Positions 1-6,979 of a DNA stretch of 18,503 nt are shown here, piece after piece. Location of the stretch: contig CAZEMX010000031.1 in assembly GCA_964513415.1 (NCBI GenBank), forward strand, positions 1-18,503, in the 5' to 3' direction. The notes under the pieces were generated by a model. It was not told where the DNA came from, did no database searches, and saw only the letters and a program-made list of their open reading frames with translations. Source of the stretch: Methanomethylicus sp964513415 (lineage in GTDB: Archaea; Thermoproteota; Methanomethylicia; Methanomethylicales; Methanomethylicaceae). Positions within the stretch are counted from its first letter, which is position 1, and each line of letters starts with the position of its first letter. Made by a program: the position numbers and the translations under genes.

Positions 1-105
1 GAGATAGTTATAAAAGTGAAATATTGGTTGAGCAAGGCGAACAGTGGAGAAATCATCTTAGGAGGCGGATCGTTTGGCAAAGATCTTCATATTCCCGCCG
101 AATAG
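1..105 (+). CDS. Probable C-terminal end of an upstream gene (partial)
   Basis: Frame 1 is open from the window edge to a TAG at 103-105. It gives about 34 residues with alternating hydrophobic and charged positions (EIVIKVKYW near the start, then a glycine-rich turn), as expected for the beta-strand end of a real protein. It would overlap the next gene by 32 nt. I do not recognise the protein. In methanogens marker 5 often sits with other methanogenesis-marker genes, so one of these is possible, but this is inference. Another frame is also open across the edge, so the assignment is weak. Confidence 0.35.
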   Translation, partial: EIVIKVKYWLSKANSGEIILGGGSFGKDLHIPAE

Positions 106-538
106 CCTCATACTCTACGATCTGGTGGTCAGGGAAGGTCACGCCCCCCTCGGTCTTGGCGAAGAGGTCTCCAAGAACTTGAGCAAGCCCGAGATCGACT
201 CGCCTCCAATGAACATCACTCCTGATTTTCCGCGAAGGGGCCTCAAATATGCCGCAATAGAAGTTCCTGCGGGTGTTAGGGGGCGCCTAGCCCTGATTGG
301 TCCTTTGATTGAGGAAGCCGACGGTGCCATAGTTGTGGAGGAGCCTGAAGCCCTCTTTGGGTGCGCCAGTTGCGGGCGTACAAACGAATTCCTCCTCCAT
401 CTGATCAAGAGGCGGGGCATCCCTAGCGTGCGGGTTCCATATCCTAAGGACGAGGCAGATGCAAGAATAATGGTCTCCAAGATCAAATCTTTCCTGAAAA
501 CAATGGGTGAAAAGGATGGTAAGCCTAACAATAGCTGA
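74..538 (+). CDS. mmp5: Putative methanogenesis marker protein 5
   Basis: This 154-residue soluble protein of unknown biochemical role matches my memory of methanogenesis marker 5, a family largely confined to organisms with methyl-coenzyme M reductase. Recognisable parts are the N-terminal IFIFPPNSLIL, the block IDSPPMNITPD near residues 41-51, RRGLKYAAIEVPAGVRGR near 54-71, GPLIEEADGAI, and FGCASCGRTNE near 96-105 with a CxxC pair (Cys97, Cys100) that could bind metal or a cofactor. The start is a TTG at 74, fixed by a strong ribosome site (AGGAGGCG, 60-67) 6 nt upstream and by the family-like N-terminus. It ends in TGA and overlaps the winged-helix gene, so the two are probably co-translated. 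A TATA-like TTATAAAAG lies at 8-16. The identification rests on motif memory, not a search. Confidence 0.75.
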   Translation: MAKIFIFPPNSLILYDLVVREGHAPLGLGEEVSKNLSKPEIDSPPMNITPDFPRRGLKYAAIEVPAGVRGRLALIGPLIEEADGAIVVEEPEALFGCASCGRTNEFLLHLIKRRGIPSVRVPYPKDEADARIMVSKIKSFLKTMGEKDGKPNNS

Positions 539-1022
539 CGATAAACTGCCCGCTTTCTGCAGCTCAATGATGGATGAGCATTTGCGCGAGACGATACTGC
601 TGCTCAGCGACGGCCCTCTCAACGCCGAAAAGATTGTTGAGATTCTGGGCATAACTCAGCAGGATTCTGAGGGCAGACTCGAACGGCTTCATTCGGTCGG
701 CTTGGTCAGAAAGACCTGCGTGCAAGGGGGCGTTCCGATCTTCTCATTGGACTTCTCCATCGAGCGATTGGGCAGCCCGTACGACAAGAAGATCGCAGAG
801 CCGCTCGCGTCAGACCTCACGAAGACCCTCCACTCTTTTCTGGAGTCCAATGCCGATGGAGTTTCTGCCTCATGCCAAAATATCGGCATATCGCTCGGGC
901 GGGCGATCGAGCAACTCTTTCTTTCATCATTCTCGCTGATAATGAAGGACCTGCAATCCGAGATCGCTGATGAAGACAAGGCTCTGAGCAGGGACCTAGT
1001 CGACGATGCCAGAAAGAGATGA
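516..1022 (+). CDS. Winged-helix (ArsR-like) protein, putative regulator
   Basis: The product has about 168 residues. Residues about 22-82 read as a winged-helix DNA-binding domain: helix RETILLLSDGPL, recognition-type segment AEKIVEILGITQQDSEGRLERL, then HSVGLVRK and a short beta wing. The rest is helical (EPLASDLTKTLHSFL, GRAIEQLFLSSFSLIMKDL) and may be a dimer or sensor domain. Three cysteines (in AFCSS, KTCVQ, SASCQN) are seen but no metal motif. I chose ATG 516 because GGTGA (506-510) lies 5 nt upstream; GTG 507 would add three residues. The gene overlaps marker 5 by 23 nt, which argues for co-expression. A role in controlling nearby methanogenesis genes is inference; the exact family is not recognised. 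Confidence 0.7.
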   Translation: MVSLTIADDKLPAFCSSMMDEHLRETILLLSDGPLNAEKIVEILGITQQDSEGRLERLHSVGLVRKTCVQGGVPIFSLDFSIERLGSPYDKKIAEPLASDLTKTLHSFLESNADGVSASCQNIGISLGRAIEQLFLSSFSLIMKDLQSEIADEDKALSRDLVDDARKR

Positions 1023-1026
1023 GCGG

Positions 1027-1314
1027 TTACTTGAACTTCTCGAGCATCTCTTCCATCTTTTTGATTATATGCTCTCGCGCCTTGATGAGCTGATCCTTCT
1101 CTCCCTTGATTACCCAAGATTTTGGCATCGTTGGGCTATCCGACACCTCCGGGATAGTCACTTCCTTGTCCGCTAACTCCACATCAAATTTGTTCACGGC
1201 TTCAGCTATGATCGAGTATGGCGTACCAGCAGGTACCGGGAAATAGAACGTCTTGCCATCCTGATTTGCCTTCTCTGTCATTCCTTTTGTCCCCTGGAGT
1301 GTATCCTTCTTCAA
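1027..1314 (-). CDS. Small KH-like protein, function unknown
   Basis: A protein of 84-95 residues. Its C-terminal half has the alternation of a KH or similar alpha/beta nucleic-acid-binding fold: a helix (YSIIAEAVNKF), strands (VELADKEVTI), a strand (SWVIKGEKDQ) and a long charged helix (REHIIKKMEEMLEKFK), but no clear GxxG loop. The start is uncertain. TTG 1314 overlaps the HD gene's stop as TTGA, the junction type also used at 5321-5324. ATG 1281 would give 84 residues and begin just before the conserved-looking part. It ends in TAA, 4 nt from the convergent winged-helix gene. The last gene of a two-gene unit with the HD phosphohydrolase, it may be coupled to it in translation. No specific function is supported. 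Confidence 0.6.
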   Translation of the reverse strand: MKKDTLQGTKGMTEKANQDGKTFYFPVPAGTPYSIIAEAVNKFDVELADKEVTIPEVSDSPTMPKSWVIKGEKDQLIKAREHIIKKMEEMLEKFK

Positions 1315-1871
1315 TTCCCATCATATAAAAGTGCTCGAATCTGCCTTCTAAGCTTACTATCAAGCTGCGCCATTACCCCCTCCAATTCCTGCTCGCAGCT
1401 AGCTACAATGTCTTCGGTGCGGAACCCTCTCTCGGCATATGCCTTGGCCTGCCTCAACGTCGAGAGGAGGTCAGCAAATTTAACAAGTTTGGCCTCATCG
1501 GTCTTCCTCTCTTCATACTCGCGGAAGATCCCCTCAAGTTCTTCAAGACCGCTCTCTTCTGCCATCTCCTTGATTATCTCGATCTCCGTTCTGCTCTTCA
1601 TGTCTTTTCCGATCCTGCTTGTAAGACTCCTGGGCATGTCTCCTGAAACCGACTCGCCCCAGTCGTGCACTGCGCCCATGAACAGCAGCCTGTCCTTATT
1701 CAAGCCTTGGACGGCGATGCCTATGATGGTCAATATAGAGGTGACCTCAAATGTGTGTTCGGCAATCGTCTCCGCATCAGAGGGTGGTACTCCTCGCTGC
1801 AACCATCCTGTTCTAGGTATGTTCTTCAGCACCGCGGCCTTTTCCAAGAGCTTCTTGTGATCCATGCCCAT
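1311..1871 (-). CDS. HD-domain phosphohydrolase (YfbR/HDDC2-like)
   Basis: This 186-residue protein has the HD-superfamily metal site in order: His39 in AEHTFEV, His69-Asp70 in AVHDWGES, acidic residues at Glu73 and Asp78 (VSGDMP), and Asp134 in VKFADLLSTL. This spacing and length fit the HDDC2/YfbR family, whose E. coli member removes phosphate from deoxynucleoside 5'-monophosphates. The exact substrate here is unknown. The first ATG, 1871, is used; ATG 1865 is an alternative. A TATA-like element (TTTATAT on this strand, 1889-1895) is centred about 21 nt upstream of the ATG, so the mRNA is probably leaderless or nearly so. The small KH-like gene follows with a TTGA overlap. Confidence 0.8.
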   Translation of the reverse strand: MGMDHKKLLEKAAVLKNIPRTGWLQRGVPPSDAETIAEHTFEVTSILTIIGIAVQGLNKDRLLFMGAVHDWGESVSGDMPRSLTSRIGKDMKSRTEIEIIKEMAEESGLEELEGIFREYEERKTDEAKLVKFADLLSTLRQAKAYAERGFRTEDIVASCEQELEGVMAQLDSKLRRQIRALLYDGN

Positions 1872-1888
1872 GCACTGCGTTATGTTTG

Positions 1889-1907
1889 ATATAAATGCTT
1901 AAAAACC
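1889..1907. promoter_or_regulatory. Shared divergent promoter region, HD gene and ferredoxin
   Basis: The 57-nt gap between the divergent genes holds an AT-rich stretch at 1889-1907. Read on the minus strand, TTTATAT (1895-1889) lies about 21 nt before the HD gene's ATG. Read on the plus strand, TATAAATG (1890-1897) or CTTAAAAA lies about 25-40 nt before the ferredoxin start. Archaeal TATA boxes usually centre about 25 nt before the start of transcription, so both genes appear to use overlapping boxes. This is a prediction. Confidence 0.55.
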
Positions 1908-1928
1908 TAATCCGCTCTTCTGACCTAG

Positions 1929-2123
1929 GTGTTTCCATTGAAGATACCTCGTGTAGATCAAGACCTCTGCATCGGGTGCGGAACCTGTGTTGCATTGTGC
2001 CCCGAGGCATTCGAGCTCCTCCCTGAAGGCAAATCTCACGTCATCAAGGAGGATGCAACCTGCGACCTTGACGCCGCCGTCTCCTCGTGTCCGGTCCAGG
2101 CAATCTCGATCTTTGAACGGTAG
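1929..2123 (+). CDS. Ferredoxin, single [4Fe-4S] cluster
   Basis: A 61-64 residue electron carrier. The motif CIGCGTCVALCP (Cys14, 17, 20 and 24 from the GTG) followed by a remote SSCPVQAI (Cys54) is typical of monocluster ferredoxins such as that of Desulfovibrio gigas: three cysteines plus the remote CysPro cysteine bind the cluster. By analogy, the extra pair (Cys24 and Cys45 in DATCDLD) could form a disulfide. There is one cluster motif, not the two of clostridial types. Start may be GTG 1929 or TTG 1938. The second is attractive because AGGTG (1927-1931) lies 6 nt before it and the protein would begin MKIPRVDQD. It ends in TAG only 6 nt from the convergent HMG-CoA reductase end. Redox partners are unknown. 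Confidence 0.88.
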   Translation: MFPLKIPRVDQDLCIGCGTCVALCPEAFELLPEGKSHVIKEDATCDLDAAVSSCPVQAISIFER

Positions 2124-2129
2124 CCCCTG

Positions 2130-3371
2130 TTATCTGCCCAGCAGCTCCTTTGCCCTCGCAACGCTGAAGTTCCCTTCCTTCGCGAGGATCTCGGCAATTC
2201 TCTCGCCCTCAGGTCCAGTGGCCCCTGCCATGGCTGCCACGTTACGAGCATGTAGCTGCATGTGCCCTTTCTGGATCCCTTCGGTCACCAGCGCCCTGAG
2301 GGCAGCAAAGTTCTGAGCAAGCCCTAGCGCGGCCATCGTCTCCGCAAGCTCCCTCGCACTCTTGATCCCCATCAACTTGAGCGCGAATTGTGATGTGGGG
2401 TGCGTCTTAGTGGCCCCTCCTATTGTGCCAACCGCCATCGGAAGTTCAAGCTCCCCGTGAAGGTTACCCTCTGCATCTCTGCTCCACTTCGAGAGCGATG
2501 TGTATCTCTTCCCCATCGCGGCATATGCGTGCGCCCCCGCCTCGACCGCCCTCGTGTCGTTGCCTGTGGCAAGCACCAGCGCAGTTATCCCATTCATGAT
2601 GCCCTTGTTGTTGGTCGCCGCGCGGTATGGGTCAGCGGCCGCAAATCTGTATGCACGGATTACTCCGTCAACAACACTCTCGCCGCCTATGCTTTCCTTT
2701 TTGTATGTTACGGTTGCCTTCGCGAGCCGCTCGGTCGCTAGGTTGGAGAGAATTCGCAGAAGCGCCCTTCCCTTGGCTATCGACTCGATCTCAGCGGTCA
2801 TGCCTTCGACCACCGTGTCTATCGTGTTCGCTCCCATCGCGTCCCTGCAGTCGATAAAGAATTCGACAATCAGCATCTCTTCACCTGCTTCTAGAACCCT
2901 CGCTTTTAGGTCAATCACGCCGCCCCCAAGCGCCGGTAGCAGCCCTGCAAGCTTGTTAGCCTCGGCAATCAGCCTGTCCTTCTCCGCCTCAATCCTGGAC
3001 TTCCCTGCCGACGCGTCCTCGACATCAACCAGTTGCATCTGCCCCCTCATGATCGGCCTGGTGCTCGTCGCCGTGAATCCGGCGGGGAGCGCGAGCTTTG
3101 CAGCATAGCTCGCTGCAGCAATAACAGATGCCTCTTCAGTCGCCATCGGGATCAGGAGTTCCCTTCCGTTTATTTTGAAGTTAGTTGCCACACCCAAGGG
3201 AACCTGCATTGTGCCGATCGCGTTCTCGACCATCAGGTTTGCTGATGCCAGCGTAAGCCCCTCAGCAAGCGCCTTGAGGTCATCGTCGGAGACGCCTGCC
3301 ACCTCCTTTAGCAGCAGACGTCGCTCATCCAATCCTCGCTTATAAAATCCAGGTAGCTGCGAGCCTGTCAT
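2130..3371 (-). CDS. hmgA: HMG-CoA reductase, class II
   Basis: 413 residues. This enzyme makes mevalonate from HMG-CoA, the committed step to archaeal isoprenoid lipids, with NAD(P)H. Landmarks: VENAIG (48-53), the glutamate in PMATEEASV (75-83), DAMGAN (177-182), the lysine in ATNNKGIMNG (Lys256), the aspartate in ATGNDTRAVEAG (Asp272), GTIGGATKTHP (315-325) and the catalytic histidine in QLHARN (His374). The GGATKTHP form, the length of about 410-430 and DAMGAN mark class II, the type of Pseudomonas mevalonii; most archaea have class I. Class II enzymes in Archaeoglobus and Thermoplasmatales are regarded as acquired from bacteria. Its ATG overlaps the HAD gene's stop as ATGA, with AAGGGT upstream. 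It is the last gene of the operon. Direction of catalysis cannot be read from sequence, but synthesis is expected in an archaeon. Confidence 0.95.
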   Translation of the reverse strand: MTGSQLPGFYKRGLDERRLLLKEVAGVSDDDLKALAEGLTLASANLMVENAIGTMQVPLGVATNFKINGRELLIPMATEEASVIAAASYAAKLALPAGFTATSTRPIMRGQMQLVDVEDASAGKSRIEAEKDRLIAEANKLAGLLPALGGGVIDLKARVLEAGEEMLIVEFFIDCRDAMGANTIDTVVEGMTAEIESIAKGRALLRILSNLATERLAKATVTYKKESIGGESVVDGVIRAYRFAAADPYRAATNNKGIMNGITALVLATGNDTRAVEAGAHAYAAMGKRYTSLSKWSRDAEGNLHGELELPMAVGTIGGATKTHPTSQFALKLMGIKSARELAETMAALGLAQNFAALRALVTEGIQKGHMQLHARNVAAMAGATGPEGERIAEILAKEGNFSVARAKELLGR

Positions 3372-4054
3372 TCATTGTACCCTTCTATGAGCCTCAATAC
3401 CTCTATTACGCCGTAGCCATTCTCCTTCTCGCAGATTATGTCTGCAATCATCTTTAGTTCGGGAACGGCGTTCTTCACGGCGACGCCGATCTCTGCCACC
3501 CTGAGAAGCGACAAATCGTTAAGGTCATCGCCGATTCCGAGGAGCCTGGTGCATCCCATCCTCCTCATAACCTCTCTGACTCCTCTGCCCTTGTTCCAGC
3601 CCTTTGGCATTATTAAGAGCCCCTCCTTATTGAACTCGAGCTCTACCTCTTCGTTGAGGCCTGCTGCCATTATCTCGTTGGCCAGTTCCGGTGCGTCATC
3701 CTTGTAACCGGCAAGCACAACCTCGCCAGTGTAAACCCTCATCCCGCTCCTGTTCATTATGCCTGTGATCTCTGACCTTGTCCTCGTCCATCCATCGCTC
3801 TTGACAAGGACCTCCTTCCTCTTCCCCCCGTCGCTGTTCATTATTGTGCCATTCTCACTTACTATAACATCAAAAACTTTAAGCACGTCCCTGTCCGGGA
3901 TGTCCTCAAACCTCCTGCCTGTCGCGAGCACGCGCTTAAAATGGCCGAACCGCATGAGCTCCTGCTTGACCTCGTCGCTAATAATGAATCCCTTGCTCTC
4001 GTCGGCTATGGTCCTATCGTAGTCCATGGCCACAGTGTCGACATTTATCCTCAT
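3368..4054 (-). CDS. HAD-IIB phosphatase (phosphoglycolate or sugar-phosphate phosphatase-like)
   Basis: 228 residues. HAD motifs are complete: nucleophile motif DYDRT (Asp11, Asp13), motif II LATGR (Thr45), a SENG loop after the first Rossmann part, motif III lysine in GWNKGRGV (Lys155) and motif IV GIGDDLNDLSLL (Asp176-Asp180). The cap lies between motifs II and III (about 80-150), giving HAD-IIB, the class of archaeal phosphoglycolate phosphatase and of sucrose-, trehalose- and mannosylglycerate-phosphate phosphatases. DYDRT replaces the common DxDGT. ATG 4054 was chosen because GGGGA lies 9 nt upstream; TTG 4063 would add three residues. It lies between the GT4 glycosyltransferase and HMG-CoA reductase in one operon. 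Substrate is open: the neighbouring GT suggests a glycosyl-phosphate product, while length fits phosphoglycolate phosphatase. Confidence 0.82.
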   Translation of the reverse strand: MRINVDTVAMDYDRTIADESKGFIISDEVKQELMRFGHFKRVLATGRRFEDIPDRDVLKVFDVIVSENGTIMNSDGGKRKEVLVKSDGWTRTRSEITGIMNRSGMRVYTGEVVLAGYKDDAPELANEIMAAGLNEEVELEFNKEGLLIMPKGWNKGRGVREVMRRMGCTRLLGIGDDLNDLSLLRVAEIGVAVKNAVPELKMIADIICEKENGYGVIEVLRLIEGYNE

Positions 4055-4073
4055 TAAAGACAATCCCCGTTGT

Positions 4074-5324
4074 CTATGCCCCTGTCAGCACTTCCCGGTA
4101 GAGAGCCAGGTGATCCTGGACTCCCCTCTCTGTTGAGAAGTTTGTCTGATATATCTTCTTGCCGTTCTCCCCCATCTCTCTTGCCCTCCCAACGTTTGAG
4201 AGGATGTAATCTATGGCTTCCGCCATTGCCCCTGGATCGTTCGGCTTAACCATATATCCATTGACGCCCGGCCAGATCTGTGTAGGTATGCCCCCGACCG
4301 CGCTCCCAATGACTGGTTTCCCAAATGCCATGGCCTCTGTGATCGCCAGACCGAATCCCTCTTGGTGGGAAGGAAGAACCACAAGATCGCATTCATTGTA
4401 GGCACTCATGAGAGAGTCTCGGTCTATCGCGCCAGTGAATAATACCTTCTCTTTGAGGTTATAATCATCGACCTTCGACTTCAGCTCTCTCTCGTAATCC
4501 TCCTTCTCCTTGATCTTGAGGAACTCCTTGGTTACGGACCCGTTCCCTATGAAGATGATCCTGTAGTTCGACTTTAATCGCGCGGCAGCATCAAGTAAGA
4601 CGCTCTGTCCCTTCAGCTTATCGATTCTGGCCACGCATAGTATGACCTTGACATTCTTCTGTATACCATAACTCTTCCTGAATGATCGCTTCGGCTCCTC
4701 TACATCAATGAATGGGGGTATGCAGCAGGGCTTACTCCAGGCGATGCCTGATTTCAATGCTGCATTTATGTAAGGCTTAGTTGAAAATACTACTTTCGAA
4801 TACTCGTTCAGGTTCTTTACCATCAGCTCTCTCCAGCTCTGGTGGACCTCCTCCGTAAATGGTATGTGCCACGTGAAAGGCATCGGCAGGCCTAATCCCT
4901 TCAGCAATCCCCCGAGTGGAAGGAGCTGAAAGTCATGAACATGGATGATGTCTGGCTTTGAGATGTCCGCCACCTCCTTCACCCTCTCTGCAAACTTCTC
5001 GTTTACCTTGACATACCCCTCATATCCATAGAGGTGTTTGTTATAGAACTTGTCCAGTGCTGGATCCTTCCCGTGAAATATCTTCAGAATCAACTCCTTG
5101 TACTTCGAGTACCCCGACATGGCGATGCTGTCTATGGCTCCATCTCTAGGCACACGGTACACATTCATTCCCTCTACAACTGTGTCAGAATTCCCCTTGG
5201 TCTTCAGATTCACGAATACTACTGTGTGACCGAGCTGCTTCAGCCTGCGGCCCAGCCATATGAGGTAGTATGAGACCCCGCCGGTACTGGGGTAAAACGA
5301 TTGGCTCACATAGATGATCTTCAA
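4074..5324 (-). CDS. GT4-family glycosyltransferase
   Basis: 416 residues with the GT-B fold. The N-terminal half starts MKIIYVSQSFYPSTGGVS, whose GG loop is usual in GT4 and glycogen-synthase-like enzymes. It contains PDIIHVHDFQLLPL (about 124-137) and WHIPF (152-156). The C-terminal half has CVARIDKLKG (230-239), then HQEGFGLAITEAMAFGKPVI (320-339), the EX7E nucleotide-sugar site with Glu322 and Glu330. The region WHIPF...SWRELMVKNLNEYSKVVFS recalls trehalose glycosyltransferring synthase (TreT), but this is only resemblance. The TTG start is supported by the MKIIYVS beginning, GGTGGG upstream and the TTGA overlap with the coiled-coil gene. It ends in TAG. The next gene encodes a HAD phosphatase, so synthesis of a glycosyl-phosphate and its dephosphorylation is one reading. 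Donor and acceptor are unknown. Confidence 0.88.
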   Translation of the reverse strand: MKIIYVSQSFYPSTGGVSYYLIWLGRRLKQLGHTVVFVNLKTKGNSDTVVEGMNVYRVPRDGAIDSIAMSGYSKYKELILKIFHGKDPALDKFYNKHLYGYEGYVKVNEKFAERVKEVADISKPDIIHVHDFQLLPLGGLLKGLGLPMPFTWHIPFTEEVHQSWRELMVKNLNEYSKVVFSTKPYINAALKSGIAWSKPCCIPPFIDVEEPKRSFRKSYGIQKNVKVILCVARIDKLKGQSVLLDAAARLKSNYRIIFIGNGSVTKEFLKIKEKEDYERELKSKVDDYNLKEKVLFTGAIDRDSLMSAYNECDLVVLPSHQEGFGLAITEAMAFGKPVIGSAVGGIPTQIWPGVNGYMVKPNDPGAMAEAIDYILSNVGRAREMGENGKKIYQTNFSTERGVQDHLALYREVLTGA

Positions 5325-6970
5325 CTCAGCCCACCATTAGTTATTACTGAAAGCTGAACCTTGTTGACCGCACCAAGCGTTCTCAGGGCCGCGATCCCGC
5401 TCTTTAGCCTGTCCCTGTTCTTCGAGTTCAATATGTCGAATAGCTCTCTCGATTCGAATAGGATCACCGCGATGTTGTCCCAGTTCCCTTCGATGTAGCT
5501 TACCACTTGGTCTGTTACATTGATTTTATCGCACCGCTCTTCTTTCCCGTTCTCCTTGAGTATGATGGGCGGCTCTATGACGCTCATCTTCTGATCCCTC
5601 GAAACGAGGTAGAACGGCACATAGATTACCTCGAGGTCTCCTTGGACTGAGTCTGCCTTCATGAACAGCTCCCTGTACTTGCTCAGCTCCTCTTCTGCCT
5701 TCTTGTAGACGTCCTCGAGTAGCGCCTTCTGCCTCACATAGGCCATCCTCTTCTCGTTCATCTTCGTCTTGATCTCAAGGAGTGCCCGCTCCTTCTTTGC
5801 TATCAGGTCGTCAAGTTCTTTGATCACGAACTCCCTTCTCTTCAGGAAGCACTCCTCGATCTTCTTGCGCTCAAGGTCTTCGTTGGACGGCAGAAGTTTC
5901 TCCTTCTCAACGATCTTGTTAAGGTCAATCTCGAATAACCTTATTTTTTTGTTTACCTTTGATTGTTTCTCCTTGAGTTCAGAGATCTCTTCGATTAGTG
6001 CAAAGACGCGCTCTGCCAGCATCTCCTTCTTTTTCTTCATCTCTTCCTTTTCCATGACCACATCTTTAATCTCAAGGAGCTTCACTGTGTCGTTCTCTAT
6101 CTTCTCCTTCTTCGAACGCAAGGACACGATGGCGTTCTCAAGTCTAGTTATCTCGTTCTTGGCCTGCTCCCTCTCATCATACGCCTTGCTGATTGCCTTC
6201 TCTATCTCCATTGCGTTTGACCTTATGTCCTTCAGTGTCCGTTCAATGAAGTCGCGCTCATTCTTGAGGCTATCCATCTTCTTCTCCAATTCCGCCCTGA
6301 ATTCCTTTATGACCGACCTCTCGACATTGGCCACAAGGTTCTCTATCTCTTGGTTCTTCTGAGCAATCTTCTCCTCATACTCTTTCTGAAGCTGCCCATA
6401 TTCGCTGGCAAGGGGCTCTGTCTCTGCCTTATACTTCCTCTCCATCTCGTCAATCGTCTTACGTAGGTTCAAAGCTGAATTCTTCGTCTTAAGGTAAATG
6501 TTATACAGCCCGTCGGCAACATTCTTGGCCTTTCCCTCGTCCAAAGCAGGCCAGAGCGCCAACCCGTCCTTGATCTCCATATCATATGCCGCAACATTCC
6601 ACTCCGAGAGACTCATGCATTTGCCGTCTCCGATGAGCGGGAGCTCGTATGCCTTTAATGCATAAAGTTGGTAATCCTCGCTCCCTCCCAAATATTCGCT
6701 CACCCTATAGCTGTGCAACATCATCGCGTCAACGGCCACAACCGCATCCCCCTCCCTGATTAGGTAGATCGGGTAATACATCTTGTAAACGAACTCGATC
6801 TTGCTCTTGTCCTCTAGAAAGAGTCTAAAGACGCTCCTCCACTTCTTGCCTAGGACATTGAATGCATGCAGAAGGACCAACGCATCGCCTGCCTCGGGCG
6901 GCAAGGCTTTCTTTGTACCATCCTTTCTCTGAAGGAATGCAAAATTAATCACGCGCAACTCGGTCTCCAC
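5321..6970 (-). CDS. Large coiled-coil protein with N- and C-terminal globular domains, function unknown
   Basis: 549 residues. Residues 1-160 look globular and contain YYPIYLI (65-71). From about 165 to 440 the sequence is almost continuous Lys/Glu-rich heptad coiled coil with one likely break near residues 358-365 (KLLPSNED). Residues about 445-549 are globular again and open with VIYVPFYLV (448-456), a motif that echoes the N-terminal one. There is no P-loop, Walker B or ABC signature, so it is not an SMC or Rad50 ATPase, and no signal peptide or membrane helix. The YxPxYL pair may mark two related domains joined by a hairpin coil. GTG 6970 has GAGG close upstream. It heads, after a tiny ORF, the GT4-HAD-HMGR operon and overlaps the GT gene as TTGA. 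A scaffold role in lipid or envelope sugar synthesis is speculation. Confidence 0.8.
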   Translation of the reverse strand: METELRVINFAFLQRKDGTKKALPPEAGDALVLLHAFNVLGKKWRSVFRLFLEDKSKIEFVYKMYYPIYLIREGDAVVAVDAMMLHSYRVSEYLGGSEDYQLYALKAYELPLIGDGKCMSLSEWNVAAYDMEIKDGLALWPALDEGKAKNVADGLYNIYLKTKNSALNLRKTIDEMERKYKAETEPLASEYGQLQKEYEEKIAQKNQEIENLVANVERSVIKEFRAELEKKMDSLKNERDFIERTLKDIRSNAMEIEKAISKAYDEREQAKNEITRLENAIVSLRSKKEKIENDTVKLLEIKDVVMEKEEMKKKKEMLAERVFALIEEISELKEKQSKVNKKIRLFEIDLNKIVEKEKLLPSNEDLERKKIEECFLKRREFVIKELDDLIAKKERALLEIKTKMNEKRMAYVRQKALLEDVYKKAEEELSKYRELFMKADSVQGDLEVIYVPFYLVSRDQKMSVIEPPIILKENGKEERCDKINVTDQVVSYIEGNWDNIAVILFESRELFDILNSKNRDRLKSGIAALRTLGAVNKVQLSVITNGGLS

Positions 6971-6979
6971 CCCCTCACA

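Noticed and set aside
2124..2252. Read-through of the ferredoxin TAG as pyrrolysine
   Set aside because: The protein is complete at the TAG, and the extension would only be antisense of HMG-CoA reductase.
5769..6362. 197-codon plus-strand frame opposite the coiled-coil gene, rich in Ser and Phe
   Set aside because: The Ser/Phe/Leu bias is the direct antisense of Lys/Glu-rich coiled-coil codons.
5321..6970. SMC/Rad50-type ATPase
   Set aside because: The long coil suggests it, but neither end has a P-loop, Walker B or ABC signature.
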